Source: an uncultured Halobacteriovorax sp. (GTDB lineage: Bacteria > Bdellovibrionota > Bacteriovoracia > Bacteriovoracales > Bacteriovoracaceae). From it: 64,000 bases of DNA. Location: contig CAJXVS010000008.1 of assembly GCA_913061265.1 (NCBI GenBank), positions 156,426-220,425 of the forward strand, given 5' to 3'. This document shows, piece by piece, positions 42,671-51,800 of the stretch. Under the pieces are notes generated by a model. The model saw only the letters and a list, made by a program, of their open reading frames with translations. It was not told the DNA's origin and searched no databases. Both the position numbers and the translations under genes were made by a program. The stretch's first letter is position 1. Every line of letters starts with the position of its first letter.

Positions 42671-42701
42671 TTTCCAGAGGCAGGAGCCGAGAGCGCGCGA
42701 C

Positions 42702-42727
42702 GTCTTAAGACCCTATAATCATAGGGT
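42702..42727. repeat. Palindrome plus hairpin in the gap before 42823
   Basis: GTCTTAAGAC (42702-42711) is a perfect palindrome. It overlaps a second dyad ACCCTAT/ATAGGGT (42710-42727, 7-bp stem, loop AATC). They lie about 100 bp before the next gene, in a short GC-richer patch, and could be operators or part of a small RNA. A TATAAA box (42800-42805) and AAGGAA serve the gene at 42823. Confidence 0.35.
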
Positions 42728-42822
42728 TCAAAAAGCTGACACCCCCTGTAAATACTTCAAGACCTATCAAGGCCCGCGCAAGGTCATGATAAAACTAGGT
42801 ATAAACTAAATAAGGAAAAGAC

Positions 42823-43824
42823 ATGAAAATGATGACTGCTCTCGTGGCCCTTAGCTTAAGCGCTTCTGTAATGGCCTCTGAAGTTGATAGCTTCACAGGA
42901 AGATTCTCCACTCTTGAGGACTCGCTTTTAAAAGTGAATATCAAAGCGAATGAACTGCTTCAAAAAGGCGTTGAACTCGCCAATCTTGAAGATAAAGGTT
43001 GTGATGAAAAGGCCCTCTATAAAGTCTTAAGAAAAAGATTTAGAAATAAATATACAGATGAATTCTCTAACTGGGCCTACCAGACTGAAGATCTTCAAAG
43101 AATAAGAACAACAATTACAGAGAGCATCTACCGTGATTGGAAATGGTATCAAGCACCAGTTCCAGGTGGCTGGGCAAGAGTTGTTAATGACCCTTCTGCT
43201 TCTATGCTTAAAGTTAATGGCGTCTTTATAGGAGATGATAAGTTTGAGCATTTCTTGGGAAGTGGCTTTGCCTACTTTAAGAAGAACTATCTTAAGAAAA
43301 AAGGCATCTCATCAGCTCTTAAGCACGGTTTTAAAGCTGAAACTGGCTATATGGGAGCTACTACCACTGGTGTAATGGCCTATGGCGATTTAACAGCTAA
43401 TTTTAACGGCATGAGGTTTTGGAATCATATGCTTCAAAAGAATGAAGATATCCTAGGACAAAACAAGGGCCCCTACCTTGCTTGTGAAAACAACGCCTGG
43501 GTAAGAGTTGAGAAAAATCCTATTGATTTTAGTAACTATATTGATGACGCTTTTGATGAAGGAATCAATTGTTCTGCTTTTAACGGTGAGAAATTAGTAA
43601 CAAAGATCAAGGCACGTCTTAGTGAAATGACCATGGATTCAGGAACAACTTTTACTTGTCCTATGGATCAAGACAAACTTAGATCTGTTTGGAAGAAGTA
43701 CGGAAAGTACGCTCCTTTTTTGATCAACGTCGAAGGTCATAAAACAAAACCTAAGATGAAGTTCGAACAATACATGGAACAAACTCCAGAGTCGGTTGAA
43801 GCTAGAACAGGCTTTACGCCCTAA
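42823..43824 (+). CDS. Exported protein of unknown function
   Basis: 333 residues with a signal peptide (MMTALVALSLSASVMA). The conserved-looking core is DDKFEHFLGSGFAYF, followed by a helix and ETGYMGATTTGVMAYGDLTANFNG, with acidic and His residues that could bind a metal. Cysteines at KGCDEK, ACENN, NCSAF and TCPMD are in pairs. No family could be named with confidence. AAGGAA lies 7 nt before the ATG and a terminator follows the stop. Confidence 0.6.
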   Translation: MKMMTALVALSLSASVMASEVDSFTGRFSTLEDSLLKVNIKANELLQKGVELANLEDKGCDEKALYKVLRKRFRNKYTDEFSNWAYQTEDLQRIRTTITESIYRDWKWYQAPVPGGWARVVNDPSASMLKVNGVFIGDDKFEHFLGSGFAYFKKNYLKKKGISSALKHGFKAETGYMGATTTGVMAYGDLTANFNGMRFWNHMLQKNEDILGQNKGPYLACENNAWVRVEKNPIDFSNYIDDAFDEGINCSAFNGEKLVTKIKARLSEMTMDSGTTFTCPMDQDKLRSVWKKYGKYAPFLINVEGHKTKPKMKFEQYMEQTPESVEARTGFTP

Positions 43825-43838
43825 ATAAGACTTTTTCT

Positions 43839-43860
43839 GGGGCCGTAAGGCCCCTCCTTT
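43839..43860 (+). terminator. Intrinsic terminator after the exported protein gene
   Basis: GGGGCC and GGCCCC (43839-43854) form a 6-bp GC stem with a GTAA loop, followed by TCCTTTC. The T-run is weak but the stem is strong. Confidence 0.6.
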
Positions 43861-43974
43861 CACCATAAAGACACCGACTAACCTCCCGTAAATTCATAAA
43901 CAAAACTGGCAAGCTTATTGAAGTATAGAAACGTAGGAGAACTCTTCAACGAAGAAGAGAACAAGGATGTTTAT

Positions 43975-44091
43975 ATGAAAAGAAGTAGCAGAAAAACAGA
44001 GTCGGTTGCTCTGGTAATAGAAAGAAAAGACCTTTATATGGCCCTGGAAGGCTTTGTAGTAGTTGGTCTGTTCTTACTCATGTGGAGTTAG
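43975..44091 (+). CDS. Small single-span membrane protein (38 residues)
   Basis: A 38-residue frame in the otherwise gene-free stretch 43825-44185. A basic N-terminus (MKRSSRKTE) is followed, at residues 22-38, by a hydrophobic helix (MALEGFVVVGLFLLMWS) that ends the protein. AAGGA lies 7 nt before the ATG, an ideal ribosome site, which is the main reason for believing it. It sits before the TPR gene on the same strand and could be an inner-membrane microprotein. No family known. Confidence 0.5.
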   Translation: MKRSSRKTESVALVIERKDLYMALEGFVVVGLFLLMWS

Positions 44092-44138
44092 ATAATTTTA
44101 AAAAAGGCTGCTTGTCTTAAAGCTGCCAGGCAAATAGG

Positions 44139-44161
44139 ATTAAAGTTAGGAAGACTTTAAT
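44139..44161 (+). promoter_or_regulatory. 8-bp hairpin upstream of the TPR gene
   Basis: ATTAAAGT and ACTTTAAT are exact reverse complements around a 7-nt loop, ending 25 nt before the ATG at 44186. It is AT-rich, with no T-run after it, so a leader structure is likelier than a terminator. Confidence 0.35.
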
Positions 44162-44185
44162 AAAATTAAAAAAGGCGATTCAAGG

Positions 44186-45385
44186 ATGATGAACCAGAAT
44201 TTAAAGAACATGCTCACTAGTGAGCTCTCCTCGGCGGGTGCATACCTAGACCGACTTTTCCATGCCCTCTATGAGGTGACATTAGTGGGAAAGAATCAGG
44301 AGTTCGAAGTTGTTTTATTTGAAAAAGTAGAACAGCTTAACAATCAGTTTAACCGCTGTTTTGTTAGTGAAGACAGTATTGGGAATCATATTTCCATTGA
44401 AAGTCCGGTAGAAGCTAGGACCCAAGTACACCGTCTTTATGAAACCCTCCCCTTACTTATGAACTGCATCGGCAATGAGACTCCTTGGATGGAGAAACTC
44501 ACAGTCTTTATCAACTCTAGTTATCAACTAGCTTTTTATATGCATAAACATTTAAAGGATCATGCAGAAGTTGATGTTCAAGTTCCAAGACTAAATATTT
44601 TAGAAGTTGAAGAGATCGCTTCTATTTCTCATGTTGTTAAAGAAGAGGTTAAGGCAAAGAGCGAACTTGGAAACTTAACTTTAGTTCATTCAATCGACGA
44701 GATCTTTGAAGAAGAAGAGCCTGTTGTAAACTACCAACTCTTTAGCCTGCCTTTAGAGTCAGTCAAAGAGTTTGGTTTTGCAAAGAACGGAATGCTCTCT
44801 TCTTTAATTCAACAAAGAAAAAAGAAATACCAAGAGGACCTTCATGCTGGTCATCAGGCCATCTTCGAAAAAGACTTTGATAGGGCCCTGACCCATTTTA
44901 ATAAGGCCTTAAATTATGTTGAAACTGCTGAAGTCTTAACTCTTATTGGCTGGGCCTATTCCTTAATGGAAGACTTAGAACAAGCTAAGAGTTATTGCTT
45001 AAGAGCGATTCAAACTGACGCTGACTATGGCCCTCCCTATAATGATTTAGGCTCATACCTTTTAAACGAAGGTCAGATTGAAGAGAGTCTTAAGTGGTTT
45101 GATATGGCCAAGAAAGCTGTCAATTATCAAAATAGAGAATACCCTTATATCAATGCCGGTAGGGCCTGGATGCTTAAAAAGAACCTTACTCGCGCCCTTG
45201 ATGAATTCTCAAAAGCACTAAGCATTGCCCCTTTTAACGAAGAGCTTCACTCTACTGTAGAAAAATTAAAGAAGTCGATTCATAAGTCGACGACTAAAAT
45301 AAACAGAGCGACTCTCTTGAAAAAGCCTGAACTTCCCCATACTCTTAAAGAAGTGACAAATGAGCACCCGGGAAATTTAAACTAA
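44186..45385 (+). CDS. TPR-repeat protein, cytoplasmic
   Basis: 399 residues. The first half (about 1-180) is helical with no recognised domain. The second half has at least three tetratricopeptide repeats: about 222-255 (HQAIFEKDFDRALTHFNKAL), 256-290 (LIGWAYSLMEDLEQAKSYC), 291-325 (LGSYLLNEGQIEESLKWF) and 330-360 (AGRAWMLKKNLTRALDEFSKAL). TPR domains bind partner proteins. Two ATGs (44186, 44189) are adjacent. It is followed 9 nt later by the NIF3 gene, so they are probably cotranscribed. The partner is not known. Confidence 0.82.
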   Translation: MMNQNLKNMLTSELSSAGAYLDRLFHALYEVTLVGKNQEFEVVLFEKVEQLNNQFNRCFVSEDSIGNHISIESPVEARTQVHRLYETLPLLMNCIGNETPWMEKLTVFINSSYQLAFYMHKHLKDHAEVDVQVPRLNILEVEEIASISHVVKEEVKAKSELGNLTLVHSIDEIFEEEEPVVNYQLFSLPLESVKEFGFAKNGMLSSLIQQRKKKYQEDLHAGHQAIFEKDFDRALTHFNKALNYVETAEVLTLIGWAYSLMEDLEQAKSYCLRAIQTDADYGPPYNDLGSYLLNEGQIEESLKWFDMAKKAVNYQNREYPYINAGRAWMLKKNLTRALDEFSKALSIAPFNEELHSTVEKLKKSIHKSTTKINRATLLKKPELPHTLKEVTNEHPGNLN

Positions 45386-45394
45386 GAAGGCAAG

Positions 45395-46165
45395 ATGTCG
45401 ATTACGGCTAAAACATTAAATAAATACTTAAAGAAACTCCTCACTCCAGAGGAGTTTTCTGATTATGGCCCTAATGGATTACAGATTGAAGGCGCTTTAG
45501 ATATTAAGAAGATTGCCTTTGCCGTCTCTGCCACAAAACATTCAGTTGAAAAAGCTGTTTTAGAAAAAGCAGATGCACTGATTGTTCATCATGGCCTGTT
45601 TTGGAAGTTTCATGGAACAAGAACCCTAACCGGTCCTTTTGCTAAAAGAGTTCTTCCTCTCGTTAAGAATGAAATCAATCTTTTCGCTTATCACCTACCT
45701 CTAGACGCTAACTTAGAAGTAGGTAACGCAGCCACAGTGGCACGCAAGATTGGCTTAGAGAATCTTGTGCCCTTTGGTGATTATAAAGGCTCCCCTACTG
45801 GCGTAAAAGGAAAGTTTAAGACTCCTCAAGACCCCTTACAATTAAAGGCCCTTTTAAAGACTGAACTCAATCACGATATAATTCATTCAAACCCAGAAGA
45901 AGTCACAAAGATAAGCTCTATGGGTATCATCACTGGCGGCGCTAATGGAGATTGGGTCAAGGCCTTGCGTGCAGGGCTTGATTCATACTTAACAGGTGAG
46001 ATCTCAGAACACGATTGGCATGAAGCAAAAGAAAGTGAAGTTCACTTCTTCGCCGGTGGTCACCACGCTACTGAGCAATTTGGCATTCAGGCCGTGATGG
46101 AAAAAATAAGGGAGGACCATGCCTCCCTTGAACTCTTCTATATTGATTCAGAAAACCCAGCTTAG
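45395..46165 (+). CDS. NIF3-like dinuclear-metal hexameric protein (YbgI family)
   Basis: 256 residues of the widely conserved NIF3/YbgI family, which forms toroidal hexamers with two metals per subunit. DYGPNGLQIEG, ALIVHHGLFWK and the C-terminal GGHHATEQFGIQAV carry the His/Glu metal ligands. Proposed roles are GTP cyclohydrolase-like or hydrolase activity, but the substrate is not settled. Ribosome site AAGAAGG precedes the ATG. Convergent with the next gene, with only 2 nt between stops. Confidence 0.93.
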   Translation: MSITAKTLNKYLKKLLTPEEFSDYGPNGLQIEGALDIKKIAFAVSATKHSVEKAVLEKADALIVHHGLFWKFHGTRTLTGPFAKRVLPLVKNEINLFAYHLPLDANLEVGNAATVARKIGLENLVPFGDYKGSPTGVKGKFKTPQDPLQLKALLKTELNHDIIHSNPEEVTKISSMGIITGGANGDWVKALRAGLDSYLTGEISEHDWHEAKESEVHFFAGGHHATEQFGIQAVMEKIREDHASLELFYIDSENPA

Positions 46166-46167
46166 GA

Positions 46168-46584
46168 TTACTCTCCGCCGAGTCTTGGTGCAAGTCTAGA
46201 CTCACAACAACCTTGTAGGATTCTTCCTTCGATATTCGCGAAGATCTCATACTGGTAGTTAAAGTCACTCATACCATCGCTGCAAAATGATCTGTACGTT
46301 CCATCTGTCTTTGAGACAAAGGCAGTGGCCGTATCTTGTCCACGAAGGCCTTTCTTAGCTTTGAAGAAACGAACTGAAAGATCATTTGAAGTCGTCTTAA
46401 CTTTTAACTTCTTATAAACTTTTGTATCAGCATCATCTCCACTAAAGTCATCAAAAGAAATCTTCTCACTTGATTCATTAATAGTTAGGTTCCAAAAAGG
46501 TTCTGTTCCACCACAATTTAGTGTTTCTGCTTTAAGACCTGAAATAGAAAGGGCCAAAAATGCCACAACGAATAGGTTTCTCAT
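46168..46584 (-). CDS. Exported small protein with CxGTEPFW-type motif (COG3650-like)
   Basis: 138 residues with signal peptide (RNLFVVAFLALSISGLKA). The mature start LNCGGTEPFWNLTI matches the C-x-GTEPFW motif of COG3650-type periplasmic proteins, often seen beside META/HslJ-like domains. Two further cysteines (SFCSDGM, QGCCESR) suggest disulfides. The role is unknown. GGAG lies before the ATG. Confidence 0.65.
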   Translation of the reverse strand: MRNLFVVAFLALSISGLKAETLNCGGTEPFWNLTINESSEKISFDDFSGDDADTKVYKKLKVKTTSNDLSVRFFKAKKGLRGQDTATAFVSKTDGTYRSFCSDGMSDFNYQYEIFANIEGRILQGCCESRLAPRLGGE

Positions 46585-46654
46585 TATTTCTCCAAGGTTA
46601 GTTACCGAGGATTCATATCAACCCGAATATGGCCTTAGAAGAGTATTGTAATTT

Positions 46655-47560
46655 CTATAAGCTCTCAACCAAGTAGTTCAAGGTCTGCTCCACAGCAGGA
46701 CTTTGGGTGCGACTACCGAGGTAAGCCACTGAAATAGCGTTTTGAAGCGGCTTTCCAGAGCCCTTGTAGACATGAAGCTTATGCCCTAGCTCTTTGAACT
46801 TAGTCACTACGTGGGTGGGAAGGATCCCTACTCCAAAACCAGCACAGATCATTTGGGCCATGCCCTGAACATCCATCAAGGATGCCTTAGTTCTTCCTTG
46901 AAAGTTAGGCAGCTTTAAATGGTGCTTAAACCAAGACTTTAGGACAGGAGCATCTTCTATATAGGAAATATAATCAAGGTCATCAAAATACTTCTTAGAG
47001 CCGCTAACAGGTCCATGACTTTTAACATAATCCTTCGAGGCACAGAGGTTTAAGGTTTCATGGGCTACTTTTTGAGAGCGAATCTGTTTATCAAGGCCAA
47101 AGGTATCGACAAAAGCAAAGTCAAGTTGTCCCTTTAAGATAAGGTTATTCATATCACTGGCATGGCCATAGACAATCTTAAAGGTAAGACCACTTTGAGC
47201 GAGTCCCCACTTTGCAAGAAGAGGAAGGATCACATTATTTCCATACTCAATAGGAACACCGATAACCACTCTTCCATTCAAGCTTTGATCAGCGTCTTTA
47301 ATATCAACTAAGGTTTTTTCAATATCGTATAGGCAAACGCTCGTTCTCTTAAAAAGCTCATGGGCCTTATGAGTTGGAACAGGTCTTTGCTTAACTCTAT
47401 CGAATAATTTTACTTCTAAGATCTCTTCAAGGTTCTTAATATTTTGAGAAACACCTGATTGTGTCATATGCAGTTCTACCGCTGCCTTGGTCATTGAGTT
47501 TTCTCTATAAACACATTCAAAGACTCTTAAGAGATTTAGATTTAGGTTATCAATAAGCAT
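46655..47560 (-). CDS. LysR-family transcriptional regulator
   Basis: 301 residues. The N-terminal winged helix (MTKAAVELHMTQSGVSQNIK, about residues 18-40) is the LysR DNA-binding helix pair; the effector domain from about 90 onward has RVVIGVPIEYG and GVGILPTHVV, typical of the family. It starts 2 nt after the hotdog gene and is the last gene of the putA-proC operon. LysR proteins usually act on the operon next to them, so proline or P5C sensing is a reasonable guess, though here the gene is inside the operon, not divergent. Confidence 0.93.
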   Translation of the reverse strand: MLIDNLNLNLLRVFECVYRENSMTKAAVELHMTQSGVSQNIKNLEEILEVKLFDRVKQRPVPTHKAHELFKRTSVCLYDIEKTLVDIKDADQSLNGRVVIGVPIEYGNNVILPLLAKWGLAQSGLTFKIVYGHASDMNNLILKGQLDFAFVDTFGLDKQIRSQKVAHETLNLCASKDYVKSHGPVSGSKKYFDDLDYISYIEDAPVLKSWFKHHLKLPNFQGRTKASLMDVQGMAQMICAGFGVGILPTHVVTKFKELGHKLHVYKGSGKPLQNAISVAYLGSRTQSPAVEQTLNYLVESL

Positions 47561-47562
47561 TC

Positions 47563-48093
47563 TTATCCCTTAAGTTTTAATGAAAGAGTTAAAGTAAACT
47601 TAGCCACAGGCTCGTCCCCTTCTAGGCTCGGAACAGTAGCAATCACTTCAACAGGCATATTCATTCTCTCACCTGATTCTGCTACCTTTTGAACAAACTC
47701 TGCGATCTCCGCCCCTTGGGTATTTCTAAAGATAGTATCCCCTTCGGCCCGCTTTAAGAATTCAGCATTAAAGTCTTTAAAAGAGAGCGAGATATTCTTA
47801 CCACTCTTTCTAATATGCTTCATGGCGGTTAGGCCCCCAGCGCAATCAGCAGCTGCGCAGAGAACACCAAAGTACATTGAATTTAAATGATTCTTAGTCT
47901 TTCTTGTTAAAGGAACTCTAATTTCACAAACTTCATCAGTCATCTTCTGAACAACTGGGCTTATGAACCAAAGCATAGGAATCTTTGTTAGTCCAAAGAG
48001 CCTAATCATTGCAGTATCTTTAAAAGAATCTGGAACTTGATCCATAAAGCTGCCTACTAATCTATTCACGTTCTTAGTCACTACGTCTTTCAT
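47563..48093 (-). CDS. DUF4442 hotdog-fold thioesterase-like protein
   Basis: 176 residues. MYFGVLCAAADCAGGLTAMK and the following beta strands match the DUF4442/PaaI-like hotdog family, proposed acyl-CoA thioesterases. ADCAGG holds the helix N-terminus near the active site. Placed between proC and lysR in the proline operon, 9 nt after proC. Its role there is unclear. Confidence 0.72.
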   Translation of the reverse strand: MKDVVTKNVNRLVGSFMDQVPDSFKDTAMIRLFGLTKIPMLWFISPVVQKMTDEVCEIRVPLTRKTKNHLNSMYFGVLCAAADCAGGLTAMKHIRKSGKNISLSFKDFNAEFLKRAEGDTIFRNTQGAEIAEFVQKVAESGERMNMPVEVIATVPSLEGDEPVAKFTLTLSLKLKG

Positions 48094-48102
48094 GATAACC
48101 CC

Positions 48103-48873
48103 TTATCCTTTTAACTCATTGATTCGTTGATCGCCTGCTAAAATAGCTTTTTTCCAAAGTGCTTCAAAACCGTCTGCCTCAATCGAACCTAAAACTTTTT
48201 CCGTCACTCCATTCTTTGATGTAACTTGTGATCTAAGTTCAAGTGGGCTTGATTCAGACTTTGACATTAGTATACTTGATCCTAGGATGGTTTGCTTAAT
48301 AACAGCCTCAGCTTCTTCTTGAGAGAAGCCTCTCCCCTCAAGTTCATTAGTTAAGACTCTTGCTAGTTCAAAGACATAAGCCGGTCCTGAGCCACTAAAG
48401 CAAGTGATGGCGTCTATCTTTTCTTCACTACCAACAACAATTGTCTTTCCAGAAGTTTTAAAGAAACCTTCAACTGTCTCGGTATTTTCAACATTATCAA
48501 AGTAAAGTGCGTGAAGCCCCTCTCCTACAAGAGCAGGAGTATTAGACATCACTCTTACGATTCTTTTACTTCCTAAATGTTTTCTAATTGTTTTAACCGA
48601 AGTCCCTGCGAGTAAAGAGATGACTATAGTCTCTTTATCTAACTGGTCTTTGAATCCAAAAGCAAATTCTTCAAACTGCTGTGGCTTCATTCCAAGAACT
48701 AGATAATCAACCTTAGGGAGGTCTTTGAGATCTCGGTATGCTTTTCCAGACTTAAGTCTTGCTAACTCTTCTGCCCTCGTAAAGCTTGGAGTATAAGTAT
48801 GAAGATCAACTCCATCAATCTTTGAAATTACTGCCGTGGCTAAGTTACCACAACCAACTACTGCCATTTTCAT
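48103..48873 (-). CDS. proC: Pyrroline-5-carboxylate reductase
   Basis: Reduces P5C to proline with NAD(P)H in the cytoplasm. The Rossmann start MAVVGCGNLATAV, the strand ISLLAGTSVKTI, RVMSNTPALVGEG and FSGSGPAYVFEL (the ProC signature) are all present. 256 residues, slightly short of the usual 265-275. Its ATG overlaps the putA stop by 4 nt, so it is translated together with the enzyme that runs the reverse direction. Confidence 0.94.
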   Translation of the reverse strand: MKMAVVGCGNLATAVISKIDGVDLHTYTPSFTRAEELARLKSGKAYRDLKDLPKVDYLVLGMKPQQFEEFAFGFKDQLDKETIVISLLAGTSVKTIRKHLGSKRIVRVMSNTPALVGEGLHALYFDNVENTETVEGFFKTSGKTIVVGSEEKIDAITCFSGSGPAYVFELARVLTNELEGRGFSQEEAEAVIKQTILGSSILMSKSESSPLELRSQVTSKNGVTEKVLGSIEADGFEALWKKAILAGDQRINELKG

Positions 48874-51800
48874 AAATTAAGATCCAATGGCGCTCCATGC
48901 CTCATCGTATTCACAGCAAAAGAGCGAACCCATACAAACTGCTCACAGATTCGCTTAAAGTTCTCTAAGTTGGGAGTGTCATAAGGAGTTAAGACTTGTC
49001 TTACTCTTTTCTCATCCTTAACTTCTAAGTGAAGTATTTCTAACATCTCTTCAAGGGTCTCAAGAGGACCATCAAAGATAAGACTTCCAACAAGGGGGTT
49101 GTTTAATGATTTTAACAAGGTCTCTCTTCCCACTAAATGAACTTGAAACTGCTGTTCTTCCATGCCTGATTGGATAAAGAATCCTTGAACCTTTCGCCAC
49201 CAATTAAAAGATATTTTATTTCGCGCAAAGACCGTAACCCCACTTCCAACACTTAAGGCCCCAAGGACATTTAAGAGGTTTGGAAAATATGACCTTCTCT
49301 CATAAGCAGTTACAACAACATGCTCTTGAACCATGGAGTAATCATTAAAGCTTAACTGTCCTGGAATGATCCTGTTCTTATGCTCTTTTTCTTGAAACCC
49401 CGGTAAACTCTTTCTCATCCATTTATGAAATCGATTTAAGATGATCTTATCGTCGCCATAGATGCCATGATACAAAGACTCAAAATGTTCAAGAAGATGA
49501 GCTGTGCCAGCGTAGATGATCTTCGCCCTATCATGGCAGGATAGACTAGATCTTCCCGCTAACTCTATATTTTCAACGCTTCCCACTTCATCAGGAGTCA
49601 TCGAAGAGCTAAGCGGTCTTTTAACCTTTGTATGAAAGGCCTGAAGGTAGGACTTACTTCCGGCCTTTGGTCCAGTACCGCTTAACTTAAAGCCACCAAA
49701 AGGCTCAATTGCTACGCGGGCACCAGTGATGGTTCTATTGACATAAAAGTTTCCACATTCAAGTCTATCGGCAAACCAATCAATATCATCTTGAGATTGA
49801 GAAAAGATTCCACCTGTTAAGGCGTAGTCCGTAAAATTAAAGAGTGAGACGGCTTCTTCGTTTGTATCAAAGCCTATTATATGAATAACGGGACCAAACA
49901 ATTCTTTAACAGCAAAACTCGAAGGTTCTCTAGCTTGTTTAGAATCAACTTCTATCAAGACAGGCCCTACGCAATACCCAGGTAGGTCCTCACCACTTCT
50001 ATCTATATGAACAATGCTTGAAGGCTCATTTGAGGCTTCAATCACTTGTCTTTTTAATCTTAATTGATCAAATTCAGTAATGATCGGGTTTACTGCTGTT
50101 GAGTAATCATAGGCGACGCTAACCTTGAGATCTGCAATAGCTTCTTTAAGCCTCTCTACAAGGCGGGCCTTTACAGAGTTATCAACAATAATCCTAGAGC
50201 AAGCGGAACATTTCTGACCAGCATGAGCAAAAGCAGAATAGAGAATACCAGAGACGGTTTCATCGAGCTCAGCATTTGCTGTAACGACAACAGCATTCTT
50301 TCCACCCATTTCTGTAATAACTTTAACCGGAATCTTTAGATCATAAAGCTCATTATGATAAACCCTCTTTCCGGCGGTTTTAGAGATATGCATACCGACA
50401 TCTTTAGATCCGGTAAAAACAATCCCTGCAACTCTTGAATCTTCAACCAAAGTTTGACCAACAGTTTCCCCTGGTCCTGGAGCGTGAATAAGGACATCTT
50501 TTGGAAGTCCCGCTTCTATAAAAAGGTCTGTAAGAACTGCGGATATAAGCGGAGTTTGCTCCGCTGATTTTAAGATGACGGTATTACCTGCGACTAAGGC
50601 AGCACTAACCATGCCACAAGGGATCGCCAGCGGAAAGTTCCATGGAGCGATGACAGCGACGACACCTCGGCTGCCAAATTTTTCGCTTCCTTTATGAACC
50701 CATGCTTCTTCTCTGGCATAAAAATTTAGAAAATCGATGGCCTCATCAACATCGGCCAGCCCTTCAGCAATGGCCTTCCCTGCCTCAAAACAGATCAGAG
50801 CACAAAGCTCTAACCTCTTGGCCAGCATAAGATCTGCCGTTTTAGTTAAGACAGATGAACGTTCAAACCATGAAGACGCTGCCCATGAACCATCTTTATA
50901 AACTTCATGAGATCTATCAATGGCCTGTAGAGCAATTTCTTTATTGGCAAAATTAATCTCACCTACAATCAACTTCGGGTCTGAAGAACACTTCAAACTA
51001 ATTCTATCTCCATTACTAAAGAATGGGTTTTCATAGAAATGCCCTAATCTTAGATTCTTAAATTCTAAGATGGCCTTATCCATCCATATTCTTTCAGAAT
51101 CTAGATAAGTAAGAACAGGAGGAATATTAAAGTATTCCTTGGTAAGGGATTGCTGAGATTTATCTCTCGTCAATGTCCCTTGCAGAATCTTATCGGCATG
51201 CACCTGCATAGGGCTTTGAATCTTAGAGACCTTTTTATGGGACCTCATGATAGTGAGAACACCAACTTGTGAAGAGTTCTCCATGATTCTTCTTACTAGG
51301 TAGGCCATCCCTACTAGTAAGGATCCAATAGGAACATAGTTTCTTACTACCCAGCCCATATCGGCCATGGCAGTTGAGAGCGCCTCATAAGTCATATGTA
51401 AGCATTGATGTTCAATAACAGGAATATCTTTAAAATGTTTCTGTCTTAGAACTTCAGCAAAACAATGATCAGAAAAATTATGCGAGGCCAAGCAAAGTTG
51501 AACATGAGGATTACTCTCCATTATCTTTACAACCAGTTGCCTAAAATGAATATCGGTCTCTTCTTTGTTTAAAAACTCAGGAGCATTAAAACTATGAGCA
51601 TCTGCTTCTACGGTTTCAGCATCCCAGTAAGCTCCCTTGACGAGCCTAATAGGCATCATCAAGCCTCGCTCTTTAGCTAGATCAACAATGTCATTAAGAT
51701 GTGTATAAGCGTCTCTTAGATAGGCTTGTACAACGATCCCTGTCCCTGCATAGTTACTAAGGTCTTTTGTTTCAAGAAGGACTTTCTTATATATTTTAAA

